Positions 60,036-64,000 of a stretch of DNA of 64,000 bases are shown one piece after another (within the stretch, counting starts at the first letter, position 1; the number at the start of each line of letters is the position of its first letter). Both the position numbers and the translations under genes were made by a program. Origin of the DNA: Ophiodon elongatus (taxonomy: Eukaryota > Chordata > Actinopteri > Perciformes > Hexagrammidae); assembly GCA_016806645.1 (NCBI GenBank), contig JACSYO010001618.1, positions 1,818,501 through 1,882,500 on the forward strand. Direction: 5' to 3'. The notes under the pieces were generated by a model. It worked only from the letters and a program-made list of their open reading frames with translations, was not told where the DNA came from and did no database searches.

Positions 60036-62306
60036 ATTGGTTGACATGCAAGCATAGAAATCCACAAATACAGAGATTTAAGTTTCCAACACCAAATGCA
60101 TAACGATTGAATACTTACTTTGGTTTGAATTAAGCTGTCGTTATAGAGAAACTAGTAATGTCCCTATATCATTAGTACCAAATTACAAAGTTCTTTCCAC
60201 GATACTTCCTCGGAAATTGACAGTTAATTGTGAATCTGTTAAATAAAACATTATCGAATCTCATTTTCTTTCAAATGGATGACCCCAGAGACAACAGTGT
60301 TGTATTTATCCTGCTTCATAATGCAGATTGCTATCAAAACAGAGTACTTATTTAAACAAACTAGGGAGTGAGAGTGTGTGTGAGACGTATAATTGTCCTT
60401 CATTTTTTCAACCATCCGGTCAGGGTGGGGATTGTTTTGGAGCCCCCAGAGCATTTCATGCTCCAGAAAGCCAAAAAGGAAACGTCTACAGCCATCAAAA
60501 GACTCACAGTAAACAATCAAAGCTTGTGAATGTAGTTCCCTGTATGTTGCACCCAATAAAGACTGCAGGTGGTTACTCAGTAATACTGCAATTCCTTGAG
60601 AAGTCCTTGATCGGTTGTGTAATAGTAAACAGGATTAAAGATTAAAGATTAAAACAAGAATATAAAATGAGAATAAGTAGATTAGTTGCCACTAGTTTTA
60701 AAACTTTGTTATAAAGCAACGAACCACATAACCATGAAAAACATTTTGTCCGGTCAAAAACAAGAACAGAATATTTATATCTGCATATTTTATATTTATA
60801 TTTATATATATATATATATACATATATAAATAAATGATTAGAAACACAAAAGCGACCTAAATCAAACTCTGGAGGGATTTGTTTAGAAAGTCATTACACT
60901 TGTTTTTTAGAGTACTTCAACGGATACAGGAAGTCTTTATTATGGTTCCCTGGGGATTTTTTTCTTTTTTGTTGCAATGGTGCGACACCATAACAGAAGG
61001 ACTTGTGTCATAGCCAGTGCAATAACCACTTGTCCTTGGTGGTCAGTGTAAATACATTTACACAGGAAGGAGTCATAGTGATGCAGTCTGACTCAAAGTA
61101 GCCTTTTTTAACCTTTAATACATAGAGTAGTCAATGTGAATTTGATAAAGTTACTGAGTTTACTTCCTTCTCGTTATTCATTCATCTTATTAGTGATTTG
61201 GAAAAGCCACTGATCATCTCATAATGGGCTTATTCAGTTGATCTGTATATAATAATGAGAATCTCTAATTATAAATGAAGTTTGTATTGTATATTGTATG
61301 GTGAGTTATCAATGCAAAGGGACAAAATGGGCCTCCATAGTCTTTAATGCATTATATTACTCATGATAATTAAACTGTGCATGTCACCGTCATGAGCTCA
61401 TGTGCAATGGACCAGTGAGCAATACTGAGTCTTTTGAAGTGTAGATAGATTTTTGTTCTGTAAATAAATACAATGTGACAGACTAGGCATCCACAAATTT
61501 GAATGCAATATACAGTTCAATAACTGTTGCACAGGATTCACATTAACTCATTATGTTTGTCCAAGCACAGGCCTGACAAAGCCTTCAGGCATCTTTTTAT
61601 GCATATGATCGCACGCAATTCATGCAGACTCGTTCGCTCTTCACCTTTTAGACGAGCCAAAACAGTGAGACAGTCACACGGTCACATTCCTGCAGTGTTC
61701 TGGACCCTGATGGCAGCTGCAAGATAATGAGCTCAGTGTCAAAGATAACCAAAAAATGGTAATGACAATTCAAAGAACTATTTACATAAATCCTCTAACT
61801 ATTGAATTAAAACCGCAGCCACAGACCTTTTGAAAATTCCACAGAATTCTTTCTTTGAATCATGGAAAGCAGAAACGAAACGATACCGAGTCTCAGCTCG
61901 TGCATCACTTTGTCTTTTTCTTTTTGATTGACTTCGTTTGGGGACTTTCTGCCTCTCGGAACAACATGCAGCCTTACAAATCTTTGGACTACATAGAGCA
62001 AAGGACACTGAGCGCAATAAAGCAGAGCCTCTATCTATTCTAATTCTTTGAACGCCAGTGGAACACAGAGGGATGAAATGATCATGTCTCATTTCAAGCA
62101 AAATTAATGTTGAAGGATGACGCTGCGATCCGAATAAGAGATGTATTGTTTTCAGAAACCAGCTGCAACAAGGGGCGCTCCCTGAAATCACAGAGGAATG
62201 TTTAAAACTTTGAAATGAAATGCTGTTTTAATCAGCCATACAGAAACGCGATGACAACGTTACTGTCAGAGATTTCATGAGAACACACCATTGTTTTCTG
62301 TGTCCA

Positions 62307-62352
<46 letters not shown>

Positions 62353-62774
62353 AAGAACACATCTACAGACTGTTACCTGCTGCGGGTGTTTTGCTGCAGG
62401 TTACAATATATTAATGGCAACCAGAGAAAAAACTGTTATTCATTTTGTTTCCAGGTTTGTGCTGCACAAACTATTTGTAAGTTTGTGTGTAGCTATCAAG
62501 CTGGAGATGACAAAAGCTGACTAAAACTAAAGACCTGTAACTAGAGAGCTGCAGGAAAGAATCCTAAAACCTAGAAATGGTTCCTGGTTCCCTCGTCTCG
62601 AAGTCAATGTTTTTTTAATGGATTTTGGGTCAGATACCTGAAATTAGGTCAGTGGTTACCACAGCCTTGTTGTGTACTCGCACTCATGCGACCGTTGTGT
62701 ACTTGGTTTATAGCCTGAAGGAATAACTTTTTTACGTCTAACAATTGCATGCAAACTTCAAGAAGAAAAGTGGT
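60036..62774. other. Intergenic DNA, no gene seen
   Basis: AT-rich, with a short TA tract near 60803-60820 and a TG microsatellite at 62308-62349. No coding exon was recognised. Confidence 0.5.
62308..62349. repeat. (TG)n microsatellite
   Basis: Uninterrupted TG array of about 20 units. Confidence 0.95.
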
Positions 62775-63185
62775 GTTGATTTATGAAGATTATCGGAACA
62801 AAACATCTAAGTATCATAAACTTGTGTTTGCCACAAAGTTTATTTTCTGCAATAATCCAAAATCCAATGGAAAAATCCCATTGGCATTTTGTCGAGGGAA
62901 CCAGTGCGATGCTAACTTCCGGGGTTGGCCTGCAAAAATAAGTCTTCCCTGTAGCACTCTTTAGGATCCTTTTTACAGCAGCCATTTTTTTCATGTCAAA
63001 GCAGTGTTAAGACATGTGTAATTTATAAAAGTAATCATTCTAGTTAGTGTGTTACAGCCTTTCCAGTGAGCCAGCATGCACAATACCAGAGCCCAGGCCC
63101 ACCTAAATGCAACAGGGCCATAATTAATTACACCTGTGTTCAGCCTGCAATGACGTGTCAAAATGGCTGCTGTGAAAAGGGCCGA
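62775..63185. mobile_element. Interspersed repeat with inverted arms (MITE-like)
   Basis: CCAAAATCCAATGG, GTCGAGGGAACCAGTGCGAT and GTAGCACTCTTTAGGATCC are followed by an arm CCTTTTTACAGCAGCCATTT (62968-62988) whose reverse complement, with one mismatch in 21, lies at 63160-63180. The body is shared with 12192-12375. The inverted arms suggest a non-autonomous DNA transposon or a nested insertion; true ends are unknown. Confidence 0.65.
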
Positions 63186-63465
63186 TTGGTAGATAGGAAT
63201 ATTTGTTGTGCTTTGTAATCAAAGCAATCAAAACAGGTAATCGTAACATTAATAGCTAACATAATGAATTACGATACTTAAAAAGGATAATTAATAAGGA
63301 ATAGTGATGAGCCTTATGGGAAAGAGTATGCGTGACATAGAAGGAGGCCACATTGAGTTTTCTAACTATGCATGGAATGAGAAGACGAAGGGGGATGGAT
63401 ACTCCGAGAGACAAAGAGCAATAAAAACGACTTCACTAAGAGGGGGGGGGTTGTTTTGCTAAAAC

Positions 63466-63800
63466 TGTGTGAGGGGGAGTGATGACATCAGGAGCCATGG
63501 ACCGGAGCGACCAATCGGAATGCTGATTATAGCCATGTGAAAACTTTAGCCGCACTACATGTTGTAGAACTGAGCCAATGAGAGGCGAAGATGCAGTTTC
63601 ATTGAACTATATAATCGAATGTACCAGTCTGTTGTGGGTCTCTTAGGTCAATGATCATAGACAGCTAACTCTCTCAGAGGGCCTGTGGACTGCGACTTGG
63701 CTTAAGAAACCTCAGCTGAAAATTATGCACTGTATTACCAACTTTTATTAAATTGATTTTTATTATAACCAACAGAATCCAGAAATTCTCTTCCAAGTCC
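63466..63800 (+). other. Possible solo LTR or Pol II promoter
   Basis: A G-rich purine run (63440-63450) precedes a segment that starts TGTGTGAGGGGGAGTGATGA and contains ACCAATCGG (63510), GCCAATGAGAGG (63574), TATATAAT (63608) and ATTAAA (63749). CCAAT, CCAAT, TATA and poly-A signal in this order within 340 bp is the layout of a retroviral or Ty3-type LTR. It could equally be the promoter of a plus-strand gene beyond the window. No internal retroviral coding sequence and no target duplication were found. Confidence 0.3.
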
Positions 63801-64000
63801 GCCCAAAGATTTTGAATATACATATCAATAACTTTGATATAAAATATTTTTTTTAAATAAAGGCTAAATCATATATTGAACTTCACAGCCAATCCTTTGT
63901 GAATGTAGGTATGACTTTGTTTTATTCATATCTCCATACGTGAAGAAATAAATGTGTTTCTGAGTTACTGTAGTATTCAAGCAGTTTAAAATTAGTTGGA

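Noticed and set aside
52801..64000. Exons of alas1 or another gene expected upstream of poc1a from human synteny
   Set aside because: I looked for protein-like segments with splice sites on both strands and found none that could be supported.

Overview
The window is nuclear DNA from a bony fish, almost certainly a teleost. It carries vertebrate genes with GT-AG introns, very many long CA/GT and GA microsatellites, and relics of teleost-type SINEs, LINEs and hAT transposons. There are no rRNA genes, CRISPR arrays, operons or bacterial gene clusters. Three protein genes are supported. (1) dusp7, minus strand at the left edge: only its first coding exon (323-731) is inside the window. (2) poc1a, minus strand, 17834-52535: a complete gene of 11 coding exons that joins into a 472-residue centriolar WD40 protein. 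(3) b9d2, plus strand, 49865-50392: an intronless 175-codon gene lying wholly inside poc1a intron 1 on the opposite strand. The dusp7-poc1a pairing and order match human 3p21.2, which together with the protein sequence identifies these genes as dusp7/poc1a and not the paralogous pair dusp6/poc1b.

Layout: 1-1150, dusp7 intron 1 (part), exon 1 and GC-rich promoter; 1150-17833, intergenic DNA between dusp7 and the poc1a 3' end, with repeats; 17834-52535, poc1a, with two introns of about 11 kb (10 and 9) full of transposon debris and microsatellites, then a compact group of exons 2-6 at 46.6-48.4 kb, then intron 1 with b9d2; 52536-52800, poc1a promoter; 52800-64000, no gene seen, but a truncated LINE (59.3-60.0 kb), an inverted-repeat element (62.8-63.2 kb) and a possible LTR or promoter (63.47-63.8 kb).

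How the genes relate: POC1A stabilises centrioles and basal bodies, and B9D2 belongs to the B9/MKS complex of the ciliary transition zone, so two ciliary genes are nested head-to-tail on opposite strands. Each has an RFX X-box-like site about 130-150 bp upstream of its start codon. DUSP7 is an ERK-directed phosphatase with no evident functional link. I found no undescribed multi-gene system. The observations most worth checking are the nested intronless b9d2 with its own X-box, an overlapping out-of-frame upstream ORF on poc1a, poc1a exon 7 sitting between complementary dinucleotide repeats at both splice sites, and a decayed hAT transposase in poc1a intron 10. All exon junctions were derived by eye from the sequence and recalled family features; no alignments or searches were run.
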